From Chloroflexota bacterium (GTDB taxonomy: Bacteria > Chloroflexota > Dehalococcoidia > DSGV01): a stretch of 43,874 nt of DNA. The translations under genes and the position numbers were made by a program. The number at the start of each line of letters is the position of its first letter. Positions within the stretch are counted from its first letter, which is position 1. The stretch is from assembly GCA_021787985.1 (NCBI GenBank), contig JAJYLG010000020.1, positions 1 to 43,874 on the forward strand. Reading direction: 5' to 3'. Below, in pieces: positions 8,814-15,752 of the stretch. Below the pieces are notes generated by a model. It worked only from the letters and a program-made list of their open reading frames with translations. It ran no database searches and was not told the DNA's origin.

Positions 8814-9210
8814 CCTCGGCTCCTTCCGATGACGACACGCCGTGCCGCCGCGCCGTGCTGATGATGAAGTGCAGCCCGACGCCCAGGACCACGACGCCGA
8901 AGCACCTCCGCAGCGTCTCGCCGTCGAGCTGAGTGGCGAGGCTCGCCCCGAGGAACGCGGCCAGCGCGGCCGGCAGCGCGAGCCAGGCCGCGAACCTCAG
9001 ATCGGCCGTACGTTGCCGCAGGTGCGCTCCCGCGCCGACAGACGCGGTAATCACGATCGCTGCCAGCGACGCCCCCTGCGCGGCGTGCTGGTCCAGGTGA
9101 TACAAGAGCACCAGGGCGGGAACGAAGATGGATCCGCCACCCACGCCGAACATCCCGCTGAGCATCCCGCCGACGAGACCGAACGCGATGGCTGCCAGGA
9201 CCTGCCCCAT
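8794..9210 (-). CDS. Half-size TSUP (TauE/SafE, DUF81) membrane protein, copy 2
   Basis: 138 aa from the ATG at 9210 with about four membrane segments and one DUF81 repeat, signature GGMLSGMFGVGGGSIFVPAL near the N-terminus. Full TSUP permeases carry two such repeats in about 250 aa; here the second repeat appears to be encoded by the adjacent gene 9215-9595. TSUP members export or import small organic or sulfur anions, but the substrate here is unknown. The start lies 4 bp after the neighbour's stop, and the end overlaps udg. The C-terminal 20 residues are hydrophilic and probably cytoplasmic. A TTG one codon upstream (9213) is an alternative start. Confidence 0.8.
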   Translation of the reverse strand: MGQVLAAIAFGLVGGMLSGMFGVGGGSIFVPALVLLYHLDQHAAQGASLAAIVITASVGAGAHLRQRTADLRFAAWLALPAALAAFLGASLATQLDGETLRRCFGVVVLGVGLHFIISTARRHGVSSSEGAEGEPGGA

Positions 9211-9214
9211 CAAA

Positions 9215-9595
9215 TCAGCTCCACAGCATCCGTATGGCGACGAGCACCAGGAAGCACCCGAACGCCAGGCGCAGCGGCTGGACGGCCAGGCGCCGCATTA
9301 CCCGCGTCCCGACGAGGACGCCGAACACCGCCGCGACGCCGATCAGGATGCCTGCCTTCCAGTCAACGGCGCCGGACCAGGCGTAGCGCGCCAGCGCTAC
9401 CGATGCGACGACGAGAACCAGCGCAAGTGACGTGCCGTGCGCACGGTGCTGCGAGAGCTTTCCGAGCCCCGTGAGCAGCGGCACGAACAACGCTCCGCCG
9501 CCGACGCCGGCAAGCCCACCGAGCAACCCTCCGGCCACTCCGGTAACGACCGCAACGAGGGCGCGTGACCGAACTGGCCGTGCCTGGTCCATCAC
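9215..9595 (-). CDS. Half-size TSUP (TauE/SafE, DUF81) membrane protein, copy 1
   Basis: 126 aa with about four membrane helices and a single DUF81 repeat, signature GGLLGGLAGVGGGALFVPLL followed by the conserved HGTSLA block. It resembles the next gene in motif order but not closely in sequence, consistent with an old duplication or split of a two-repeat permease. The two products are likely to pair in the membrane; that is inference from dosage and adjacency. It starts 30 bp after tatC. No substrate can be assigned. Confidence 0.8.
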   Translation of the reverse strand: MMDQARPVRSRALVAVVTGVAGGLLGGLAGVGGGALFVPLLTGLGKLSQHRAHGTSLALVLVVASVALARYAWSGAVDWKAGILIGVAAVFGVLVGTRVMRRLAVQPLRLAFGCFLVLVAIRMLWS

Positions 9596-9625
9596 CTTGA
9601 TGCTATCGGGAGGCCGGCCGGGCGA

Positions 9626-10441
9626 TCAATGCGACTCGGCCGCGGGCGCTTGCTGCGCGGCCGGCCGTGGCTTGCGCCCGAATACCTTCGACAGCACGAT
9701 GCCGAGGAGGTACAGCACGATGATCGGCCCGGCCACGAGCGTCTGGGTCACCGGGTCAATCGTCGGCGTGATGAGGGCGGCGAGCACGAAGGCCATCACG
9801 ATCGCGTAGCGCCACCAGCGCAGCATCCGCCCGGCCGACACCACCCCGAACCGGCTGAGCGCCAGCATGACCATCGGCGTCTCGAAAGCAAGGCCGATGA
9901 AGAGGAGCATGCGCGTCACGAAGCCGAAGTAGCGCCCGACCTGGATGGTCGCCTTGCCCGGTCCGAACTGGATGAGGAACTTGAGCGCGGGCGGCAGCGC
10001 CACGAAATAGCCGAAGGCGACACCGGTGAGGAAGAAGAGGAAGATGCCAGCGATCGACGGCAGCACCCAACGCCGCTCGCGCGGCGTCAGTGCCGGGACC
10101 ACGAACATCAGCGCCTCGTAGATGATGATCGGCATGGCGAGGATGATGCCGGCCGTGAGGGCGACCTTGAAGTAGACCGTGACGCCGTCGAGGACGTCGA
10201 GTCGGATGAGGTCGAGCTGGCCGGCTTTCTCGCGCGCCGGGTGCTCCAGCAGCGGGAAAAGATAGCGGTTGGTGATGGCGAGTCCCACGCCCGTGCCGAT
10301 CGCCACTGCCATGGCGCTGACGACGAGCCGGCGTCGCAGCTCGAGCAAATGCTCGATCAGGGTCATCGGCCGGTCGCCGGTGATTTCCTCCTGGCGGAAC
10401 CGCTGCTCGAGGTCTGGCGGGATCGGGGGCGCGGCGGCCAT
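9626..10441 (-). CDS. tatC: Twin-arginine translocase subunit TatC
   Basis: 271 aa with six membrane helices. The family hallmarks are the cytoplasmic TLIEHLLELRRRL segment (residues 27-39) before helix 1, the FxxP-type loop before helix 3 (VVPALTPRERRWVLP), and the late AFETPMVMLALSRFGV block, where the conserved FE(T)P is seen. TatC binds twin-arginine signal peptides and, with TatA/B proteins, exports folded proteins. It follows the TatB-type gene by 6 bp, so the pair is one unit. The C-terminus has a short basic, Ala/Pro-rich tail. Confidence 0.95.
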   Translation of the reverse strand: MAAAPPIPPDLEQRFRQEEITGDRPMTLIEHLLELRRRLVVSAMAVAIGTGVGLAITNRYLFPLLEHPAREKAGQLDLIRLDVLDGVTVYFKVALTAGIILAMPIIIYEALMFVVPALTPRERRWVLPSIAGIFLFFLTGVAFGYFVALPPALKFLIQFGPGKATIQVGRYFGFVTRMLLFIGLAFETPMVMLALSRFGVVSAGRMLRWWRYAIVMAFVLAALITPTIDPVTQTLVAGPIIVLYLLGIVLSKVFGRKPRPAAQQAPAAESH

Positions 10442-10447
10442 TCTGGG

Positions 10448-11410
10448 TCAATCTGCCCGGTCGGGGTCGAAGTCGCGGGTGGCGCGGGCCAGCACCTCGG
10501 GTGGGAGGGTCCGCGCCATGCGCCGAGCGGTCGCGCGGCCGCGGTTCCTGGGGGTGGTGGGCGCGTTGGTGGGGGGAGTCGTCCCCGCTGACGCGCCATC
10601 CGCGGTCGCGTCGGGCACGGGAGCGTCCGTCACCGGCGATTCCGAGGCGGGGGCCGGCGAGGCCGGCACGTACTCATGCGAGGTGTCGGTCGGAGGCGAA
10701 GCCGCGCTGGGGGCCACCGGCACGAAGTCGCCGGGCAGCCCGGCGCGCACGGTGAAGATGGGCTCGGGTGCCGCTGGCTCGGGCGTGACCGGCGCGGGGG
10801 GCGTGTCGGACGCGGCCCGCGCGTCCGCCGGCGTCGACGCGAACGGCACCTCGGGCGGGACGTGGGAATCGGCGGCCTGCCCCGCGCCGAAGAGGGCGTC
10901 AAGCGGCGCCCCGGTCGCAGTCGCGGGCGAGCCGGCTGGCGGCGGTTCGGACGACGGGGACTCGAACAGGTCGGCTCGCGGCGTATCCGGCCCCGCGGCA
11001 TCGGCGGAGGGCTCGCTCGCCGGGGGCGGGGCCGCGAGCGCGGCGGGCGCGTCAGCGGGATGCTCGACCTCGGGGCCCTCGACGGCCGTCGGCGGCGCTG
11101 GCGCTTCCGGCGTGAGCGCGGCCCGCAGCTCTTGGCGCGCGTTCTGCATGTCTTCCGCGACCGGACGGACGGCGGAGGCAAGGCTCGAGCGCGTCCGGTC
11201 CAGCTCCTGGCTGACCCCCAGCAGCTCGTTACGCAGCCCCTCTATCTCGGGACCGAACTGCTGCGTCACCTCGCCCGCGTAGCCGCGCAGGGTGCGCACG
11301 ACGCGGCCGATCTGGGCGGCAACCTCCGGGAGCCGCTCCGGGCCCACGAAGATGAGCGCCACCACCAAGATGACGCCCAGCTCGTAGATGCCGATTCCGA
11401 AGAGCTCCAT
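10448..11410 (-). CDS. tatB: TatA/TatB-type translocase subunit with very long Pro/Ala-rich tail
   Basis: 320 aa. One N-terminal membrane helix (about residues 3-19, with an early glutamate as in TatB), the hinge GPERLPEVAAQIGR, and an amphipathic helix to about residue 90. After that, some 190 residues are low-complexity Pro/Ala/Ser/Glu. Family members usually have 60-170 aa, so the tail is exceptional; it ends with a basic patch GRATARRMARTLPPEVLARA that resembles a second structured piece. It pairs with tatC 6 bp downstream. Start: the ATG at 11410 fits the family best; an in-frame GTG at 11428 lies inside a perfect hairpin. A separate TatA is not visible nearby. Confidence 0.8.
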   Translation of the reverse strand: MELFGIGIYELGVILVVALIFVGPERLPEVAAQIGRVVRTLRGYAGEVTQQFGPEIEGLRNELLGVSQELDRTRSSLASAVRPVAEDMQNARQELRAALTPEAPAPPTAVEGPEVEHPADAPAALAAPPPASEPSADAAGPDTPRADLFESPSSEPPPAGSPATATGAPLDALFGAGQAADSHVPPEVPFASTPADARAASDTPPAPVTPEPAAPEPIFTVRAGLPGDFVPVAPSAASPPTDTSHEYVPASPAPASESPVTDAPVPDATADGASAGTTPPTNAPTTPRNRGRATARRMARTLPPEVLARATRDFDPDRAD

Positions 11411-11420
11411 CGGGTTGTTC

Positions 11421-11438
11421 CGGGCCACTCGTGGCCCG
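11421..11438 (-). other. Perfect palindromic hairpin just before the tatB start
   Basis: CGGGCCAC, 2-nt loop, GTGGCCCG: 8 perfect pairs ending 10 nt before the ATG at 11410 and covering the alternative GTG start at 11428. It occupies the place where a ribosome-binding site would be expected, and no Shine-Dalgarno is evident. It could limit translation or mark an RNA end; function is inferred only from position. Confidence 0.4.
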
Positions 11439-11444
11439 CTCCCG

Positions 11445-11471
11445 ACCCTATGGTACCGCTGGCGGCGTCAA
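11445..11471 (-). promoter_or_regulatory. Possible promoter for tatB-tatC
   Basis: On the minus strand TTGACG (11471-11466) and TAGGGT (11450-11445) lie in the 60-79-bp gap between acpP and tatB. The 15-bp spacer is shorter than ideal, so this is a weak prediction. An internal promoter would let the Tat genes be expressed apart from the fatty-acid genes. Confidence 0.25.
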
Positions 11472-11489
11472 GGGGCTGTAAGCGCCAGG

Positions 11490-11750
11490 CTACTCGTCTT
11501 CGGCCCCTTGGTCCTTGATGTAATCGACCGCGTCCTGGACCGTGACGATCTTCTCCGCGTCCTCGTCGCTGATCGTGACCGGATGGTCGGGCGAGGAGAA
11601 CTCCTCCTCGATGCTCATGATCAGCTCCACAAGATCGAGCGAGTCGGCGTTGAGGTCGTCCACGAAAGATGCGGTAGCGACCACGTCCTCTTCATCGACG
11701 CCAAGTTGTTCCACGATGATCTTGCGGACGCGCTCAAACACTGTCGCCAC
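11490..11750 (-). CDS. acpP: Acyl carrier protein
   Basis: 86 aa, strongly acidic four-helix protein. Ser37 in the DSLD motif is the phosphopantetheine attachment site. It carries growing acyl chains for FabD and FabG encoded just upstream. The GTG start at 11750 has an exemplary GGAGGTGA site and overlaps the end of nusB by 17 bp. The gene is slightly longer than typical (77-80 aa) because of an insertion SSPDHPVT before helix 3 and an acidic tail GAEDE. Confidence 0.95.
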   Translation of the reverse strand: MATVFERVRKIIVEQLGVDEEDVVATASFVDDLNADSLDLVELIMSIEEEFSSPDHPVTISDEDAEKIVTVQDAVDYIKDQGAEDE

Positions 11751-12309
11751 GGGTCACCTCCGATTGGGTGGCTTGGGTTCTCGATGGTTCGCGCGCTTCC
11801 GCCAGCCCGGCGGCAGCGCCCAGGACGCCGTTGACGAAGCGCGCGGAGTGGTCGCTGCCGAAGACCTTTGCCAGCTCCACCGCCTCGTTCACCGCCAGCG
11901 CGACCGGCGCTTGTCGAGCGAACAGCACTTCGTAGATTGCTAGACGCAGGATGTTCCGGTCAACGGCCGCGACCTGCGGCAACGGCCACGTGGGGGCGCA
12001 GCGCTGGAGCACCGCGTCCACCTGCTCCGAGTTGGCCAGCACGCCGGACACGAGCCGCTGGGCGCGCGCACAGGCGCTGTTGCTGGCGCGCAGCTCGTTG
12101 CACAGCCGCCCGAGCGCAGCCCGCGCATCGTGGTGGCCCGTGTCGGCCTCGAAGAGCGCCAGCAAGGCGAGGATACGCCCTCTCCGCTGGGCCGAGGAGC
12201 AGCGCACCAGCTCGGTGAGCGCGTCGACGTCGCCCTCGTCGAGCTGCGGCTCGATCTCCTCCACCTCGGCGTCGAAGCCGAAGGCCGGCGCTTCCCGCCT
12301 GCGTGTCAC
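11734..12309 (-). CDS. nusB: Transcription antitermination protein NusB
   Basis: 191 aa. The NusB helical core spans about residues 38-172, with the conserved C-terminal block [18 protein letters not shown] and [24 protein letters not shown]. About 37 acidic residues at the N-terminus are extra relative to the usual 130-150 aa. NusB with NusE binds boxA RNA to support rRNA transcription. The GTG start makes a GTGA overlap with the fabG stop. Placement inside a fatty-acid cluster is unusual, though the overlaps on both sides argue for real cotranscription. Confidence 0.88.
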   Translation of the reverse strand: MTRRREAPAFGFDAEVEEIEPQLDEGDVDALTELVRCSSAQRRGRILALLALFEADTGHHDARAALGRLCNELRASNSACARAQRLVSGVLANSEQVDAVLQRCAPTWPLPQVAAVDRNILRLAIYEVLFARQAPVALAVNEAVELAKVFGSDHSARFVNGVLGAAAGLAEAREPSRTQATQSEVTRGDSV

Positions 12310-13058
12310 GCCATCACCATCCCGCCGTCGACGTGAAAGACCTGCCCGGTGATGTACGCCGCTTCGTCGCCACAGAGGAAGGCGACCAGCGGTCCGACCT
12401 CCTCGGCCCGGCCGAAGCGTCCCAGCGGTACTTGCCGCAGGACCTCGGCGCGCAGCCCCTCGCCGAGTGTGGCCGTCATGCCCGTCTCGATGAAGCCCGG
12501 CGCGACGGCATTCACCGTGATGCCGCGCGAAGCGATCTCGCGTGCCGCCGCGCGTGTCAAGCCGATGAGCCCGGCCTTGGCAGCCGCATAGTTCGCTTGC
12601 CCCGGGTTCCCGACCACGCCCACCACGCTCGTAATGCTAACGATCCGCCCCCAGCGGGCGCGCACCATATCGCGCAGTGCGGCGCGGATGCAGAGAAAGG
12701 CGCCCCGCAAGTCCACCCGCAGGACCTCGTCCCAGTCCTCGTCACGCATGCGCAGGATGAGCTGGTCGTGGTTGATGCCGGCGTTGTTGACGAGGACGTC
12801 CACCGGACCGAGCGAGCGCCGCACGTCGCGGAAGATCGCCTCCACGGCCGCGCTGTCGCCGACATCGCCGCGCACGGTGCAGCACGGCACGTCCCGCAAG
12901 CTGAGCTCGGCCGCGAGCGGCTCGAGGGGCGCGGGGTGGGTGTGGGCGTGGAGGGCCAGAGCCATTCCGCGGGCGGCGAGGCTGCGCGCAATGGCGGAGC
13001 CAATGCCGCCCGACGCCCCGGTCACCAGCGCCACCCGACGCCCCGACTCAGTCGCCAT
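12306..13058 (-). CDS. fabG: 3-oxoacyl-ACP reductase FabG
   Basis: 250 aa short-chain dehydrogenase. The nucleotide-binding TGASGGIG is at residues 13-20, NNAG at 91-94, and the catalytic Ser144, Tyr157 and Lys161 (YAAAK) are present. The C-terminus ITGQVFHVDGGMVM is the classic FabG ending. It uses NADPH to reduce 3-oxoacyl-ACP in chain elongation. The ATG start overlaps fabD by 11 bp. Context with fabD and acpP makes the fatty-acid role more likely than another dehydrogenase function. Confidence 0.93.
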   Translation of the reverse strand: MATESGRRVALVTGASGGIGSAIARSLAARGMALALHAHTHPAPLEPLAAELSLRDVPCCTVRGDVGDSAAVEAIFRDVRRSLGPVDVLVNNAGINHDQLILRMRDEDWDEVLRVDLRGAFLCIRAALRDMVRARWGRIVSITSVVGVVGNPGQANYAAAKAGLIGLTRAAAREIASRGITVNAVAPGFIETGMTATLGEGLRAEVLRQVPLGRFGRAEEVGPLVAFLCGDEAAYITGQVFHVDGGMVMA

Positions 13059-14049
13059 GGGGTTTGAGGATCGCGTCCGCGTTCGACAGGTTGCGCAGGT
13101 TCACGCGGCCAGCGATACGCTTGATCAGCCCGGTGAGCACGCGTCCCGGTCCGATCTCAATGAAGGTCTGCACGCCGCTTCGGGCCATGAACTCGACCAT
13201 CTGCCGCCAGTGGACGGCCGTGGTGACCTGGAGCGCCAGCTCCTCGCGCAGCTCCGCCGCGGCGTACAGCGGCCGGGCGGTGGTGTTCGCGACGACCGGG
13301 ACCATCGGATCGCGGAGGTGAACGTTCCGCAGGGCCTGCTGCATCCCGCGCGCGGCCGAGTCCATCAGCGAGGAGTGAAACGCGCCGCTCACGTTCAGCT
13401 CGATCGCCTTGACGGCGCCGCGCGCGCGGGAGAGGTCCATGGCGCGCAGCACGGCTTCGCGGTGGCCGCCGATGACGACCTGGCCGGCCCCGTTCAGGTT
13501 GCAGATTTCGGCGCCGGTCTCGCGGCAGACCTCGTCGACCGCCGCGTCATCGAGGCCGAGGATGGCCGCCATCGTGCCCGGGTTACGCTCACCGGCCTCC
13601 TGCATCAGCCGCCCGCGCTCGCGCACGAGCCAGAGCGCTTCGGCGAACTCCATCGCCCCGGCGGCCACGAGCGCGGTGTACTCGCCCAGGCTGTGACCGG
13701 CGACGAAGCGAGGGATGCCCCGGAGCGCGCCGGAGTGTTGCGCAGCGCGCAAGCAGGCCATCGAAGCGGTTAGGATCGCCGGCTGAGCGTTGTACGTCCG
13801 GCGGAGCTCCTCTTCCGGTCCGTTGAAGCAGAGCTCGGACAGCGAGCTGCCGAGCACCTCGTCTGCCTGGGTGAAGATGGCGCGGGCGACCTCGGACCGC
13901 TCGCAGAGATCGCGCCCCATGCCGACATCCTGGGAGCCCTGGCCGGGAAACACCCACGCGGCCGGCTCTTGGCCGGCGACAGCGCCGGGGACCTCGCGCG
14001 CGGGCGCGACGGTCTCCCGGACGGTGGCGGGCTCGTCGACCGCCGGCAC
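13048..14049 (-). CDS. fabD: Malonyl-CoA:ACP transacylase FabD
   Basis: 333 aa from the GTG at 14049. Motifs: FPGQGSQ near residue 35, catalytic GHSLGEY, the ANLNGAGQVVIGG-like block (ICNLNGAGQVVIGG), the GAFHSSLM histidine loop, and the final EIGPGRVLTGL. It loads malonyl units onto acyl carrier protein. The start was set at 14049, 4 bp after the rpmF stop. The open frame continues up to 14112, but that would overlap rpmF by 59 bp and lies far before the homology. Even so, about 29 residues precede the usual start, an Ala/Val/Pro-rich leader of unknown use. Confidence 0.9.
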   Translation of the reverse strand: MPAVDEPATVRETVAPAREVPGAVAGQEPAAWVFPGQGSQDVGMGRDLCERSEVARAIFTQADEVLGSSLSELCFNGPEEELRRTYNAQPAILTASMACLRAAQHSGALRGIPRFVAGHSLGEYTALVAAGAMEFAEALWLVRERGRLMQEAGERNPGTMAAILGLDDAAVDEVCRETGAEICNLNGAGQVVIGGHREAVLRAMDLSRARGAVKAIELNVSGAFHSSLMDSAARGMQQALRNVHLRDPMVPVVANTTARPLYAAAELREELALQVTTAVHWRQMVEFMARSGVQTFIEIGPGRVLTGLIKRIAGRVNLRNLSNADAILKPHGD

Positions 14050-14053
14050 GGCG

Positions 14054-14251
14054 TTACTGATTGAGCTCTCTACCTTTGACAGCAACGGCTTCCCGCCCGC
14101 GGTAGTAGCCACACGTCGGGCACGCAGTGTGCGCCAGGCGCGGGCTGTGGCAGCGAGGGCACGCGATCACGTGGCCGAGCGTCGTGTGCAAGTGCTGGCG
14201 TCGCTTTCCCTGGCGCGCCTTCGGGTACTTCCGTTTTGGCAGCGGCGGCAT
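14054..14251 (-). CDS. rpmF: Ribosomal protein bL32
   Basis: 65 aa. The N-terminus MPPLPKRKYPKARQGKRR is the normal bL32 opening, and CPRC plus CPTC form a zinc knuckle, so this is the zinc-binding version. The ATG at 14251 directly abuts the TGA of the upstream DUF177 gene and is preceded by GGAGGTCC, as in the widespread DUF177-rpmF pair. Confidence 0.95.
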   Translation of the reverse strand: MPPLPKRKYPKARQGKRRQHLHTTLGHVIACPRCHSPRLAHTACPTCGYYRGREAVAVKGRELNQ

Positions 14252-14791
14252 TCAGGACCTCCGGACGTGGTGGGGTGTGTCCGTCTCGGGCGAACGACCG
14301 CCCCGAGGACGTAGCGCGCTGAGCGCCTCCCACCGCGGGTCCGCGGCGGATGCCTGGCACGCGCATGCAACCATATTACGGTTGACGCCGCACTGGGGAC
14401 AAAGCCCCCGGCAGTCTGGGCGGCAGCGCGGGGCGATCGGCTCGCTCGCTACCGCGTACTGGCGGACGCACTCCGTCAGGTCCAGGACGTGATGCTGGTC
14501 GATCACCAAGGCGCCCGCTTCGTCGGGTGGGGGCAGATGTGCGCCGGTCCAGACGTCCACGGTCGGGAAGAACTCCTCCTCGATCGGGAGGTCGAGCGGC
14601 AGGGTCATTGGCGCCAAGCAGCGGTTGCAGGCGCCTTCCCAGGTGGTGGTTACGGTGCCCCGGACCAGGATTCCGCGGTCGGTTCGCAAGAGTTGGACGC
14701 GCCCCGCCGCGCCATCGCGGTCAGCGAGCAGCTCGTAGCTGCGGGTCGCTCCCACCAGCTCCTTGAGGAGTTGCGCGACGTTGTACTGCAA
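14252..14791 (-). CDS. yceD: YceD/DUF177 family protein
   Basis: 179 aa from a TTG at 14791. The start LQYNVAQLLKELVGATRSYEL matches the family's beginning, and the zinc-like C-terminal motif CRPDCRGLCPQCGVN is present. Members accompany rpmF and are implicated in 23S rRNA or ribosome assembly in bacteria and plastids. An in-frame ATG at 14935 would add 48 residues, but a plausible promoter (14822-14851) lies inside that extension, and a GGGGGG-rich site precedes the TTG. It is the first gene of the long minus-strand run. After the zinc motif a non-conserved basic tail of about 45 residues follows. Confidence 0.82.
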   Translation of the reverse strand: MQYNVAQLLKELVGATRSYELLADRDGAAGRVQLLRTDRGILVRGTVTTTWEGACNRCLAPMTLPLDLPIEEEFFPTVDVWTGAHLPPPDEAGALVIDQHHVLDLTECVRQYAVASEPIAPRCRPDCRGLCPQCGVNRNMVACACQASAADPRWEALSALRPRGGRSPETDTPHHVRRS

Positions 14792-14821
14792 AGGTGCACC
14801 CCCCGCCTGGGTGGCGGTACT

Positions 14822-14851
14822 AGCGTACGCGCCGCCGGGAAGGGGGATCAA
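14822..14851 (-). promoter_or_regulatory. Probable promoter of the yceD-rpmF-fab run
   Basis: On the minus strand TTGATC (14851-14846) and TACGCT (14827-14822) are 18 bp apart. Initiation near 14815 would leave a leader of about 25 nt with a GC-rich ribosome-binding site before the TTG at 14791. It supports the short start for yceD. The region up to the divergent promoter (14852-14964) shows nothing else. Confidence 0.45.
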
Positions 14852-14964
14852 CCGCAAGCGGCGGCGCGCAGGGTCCGCTTCAGGACGGCGGGCAGGCGCG
14901 GATCCCTCCGGTCTTTTCACGCGATGGACTGGCATCCGCCGGGCGTCCGCTATTGCGCGCGGCG

Positions 14965-14993
14965 TTGTCCCTCGGCGCGGGCACCCCTATACT
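14965..14993 (+). promoter_or_regulatory. Promoter of the zinc-ribbon/recombinase/RNase H operon
   Basis: TTGTCC at 14965-14970 and a near-consensus TATACT at 14988-14993 with a 17-bp spacer. The predicted leader of about 40 nt carries GGAGG 6 nt before the ATG at 15041. It lies back to back with the yceD promoter. Confidence 0.6.
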
Positions 14994-15040
14994 CCGAACG
15001 TCACCCTTTCCGCCGCGTGCGTTTGGTTCTCGGAGGCATC

Positions 15041-15748
15041 ATGCCCTTCATCCGCGTGTCCGACCTCGTCGAGCTCCAGGATCTGGAGGACCAGGCGCAG
15101 GCGCTGCGCGATGAGGCTGCGACGTTGGAGGCAGAGCTCGCGGACGAATCGTCCGTCGGCCAGGCCGACGAGCAGTTGCACGCGGCGAAAGAAGCGTTGC
15201 ACCGAGCGGAGCTCAGCCGTCGCGAAGCGGAGCAGGGTGCGGAGGAGTGGCAGGCGAAGACACGCGAGGAGGAGGCGCGCCTCTATTCCGGCAAGGGCAT
15301 GACCCCGCGGGAGCTGGCGGCGATGGAGCACGAGATCGTGACTCGCAAGGAGAGGCAGCGCGAGCTGGACGAGGACGCGCTGCTGGCCATGGACGCGGTG
15401 GAAACCGCCCGTACGGACCGGCAACGGGCGCAGGTGCACGCCGCGGCGGTGAAGGAGGAGCGGGTCGGCCGGGTCGCGGAGATCGAGCGGCAGGCGGAGG
15501 AGTTCCGGCAGCGGCTGCTCGCTCTGGAGGAAGCGGCAGCGCGCAAGCGGGCGCTGACATCTCCCAGTGCGCTTCGCGCCTATGACCGTCTGCGAGCAAA
15601 CGGACGCCGCAAAGCCGTGGCGCGAGTGAGCCGCGGCACCTGCGCGTACTGTCGAATCGCCATCCCGAACAACGTGTTGCAGCGCGCCCGATCGGGCTTG
15701 GAGCTGGTGACCTGCCCGAGCTGCGGCTGCATCCTGTACGTCGGCTGA
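15041..15748 (+). CDS. Coiled-coil C4 zinc-ribbon protein (DUF164/zf-RING_7 type)
   Basis: 235 aa. Residues about 10-165 form two long charged helices with heptad character, an antiparallel coiled coil interrupted by the conserved YSGKGMTPRELAAMEHEI hinge. The C-terminus has CAYC and CPSC, a four-cysteine zinc ribbon. The family includes mycobacterial Rv2229c, which likewise sits next to an RNase HI gene; nucleic-acid or ribosome contact is commonly proposed but not settled. It has its own promoter and ribosome-binding site and is followed 4 bp later by the recombinase homologue. Confidence 0.88.
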   Translation: MPFIRVSDLVELQDLEDQAQALRDEAATLEAELADESSVGQADEQLHAAKEALHRAELSRREAEQGAEEWQAKTREEEARLYSGKGMTPRELAAMEHEIVTRKERQRELDEDALLAMDAVETARTDRQRAQVHAAAVKEERVGRVAEIERQAEEFRQRLLALEEAAARKRALTSPSALRAYDRLRANGRRKAVARVSRGTCAYCRIAIPNNVLQRARSGLELVTCPSCGCILYVG

Positions 15749-15752
15749 GATT

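Noticed and set aside
14792-14935. 48-residue N-terminal extension of the DUF177 protein
   Set aside because: It has no family homology and contains a plausible promoter; the TTG at 14791 coincides with the family start.
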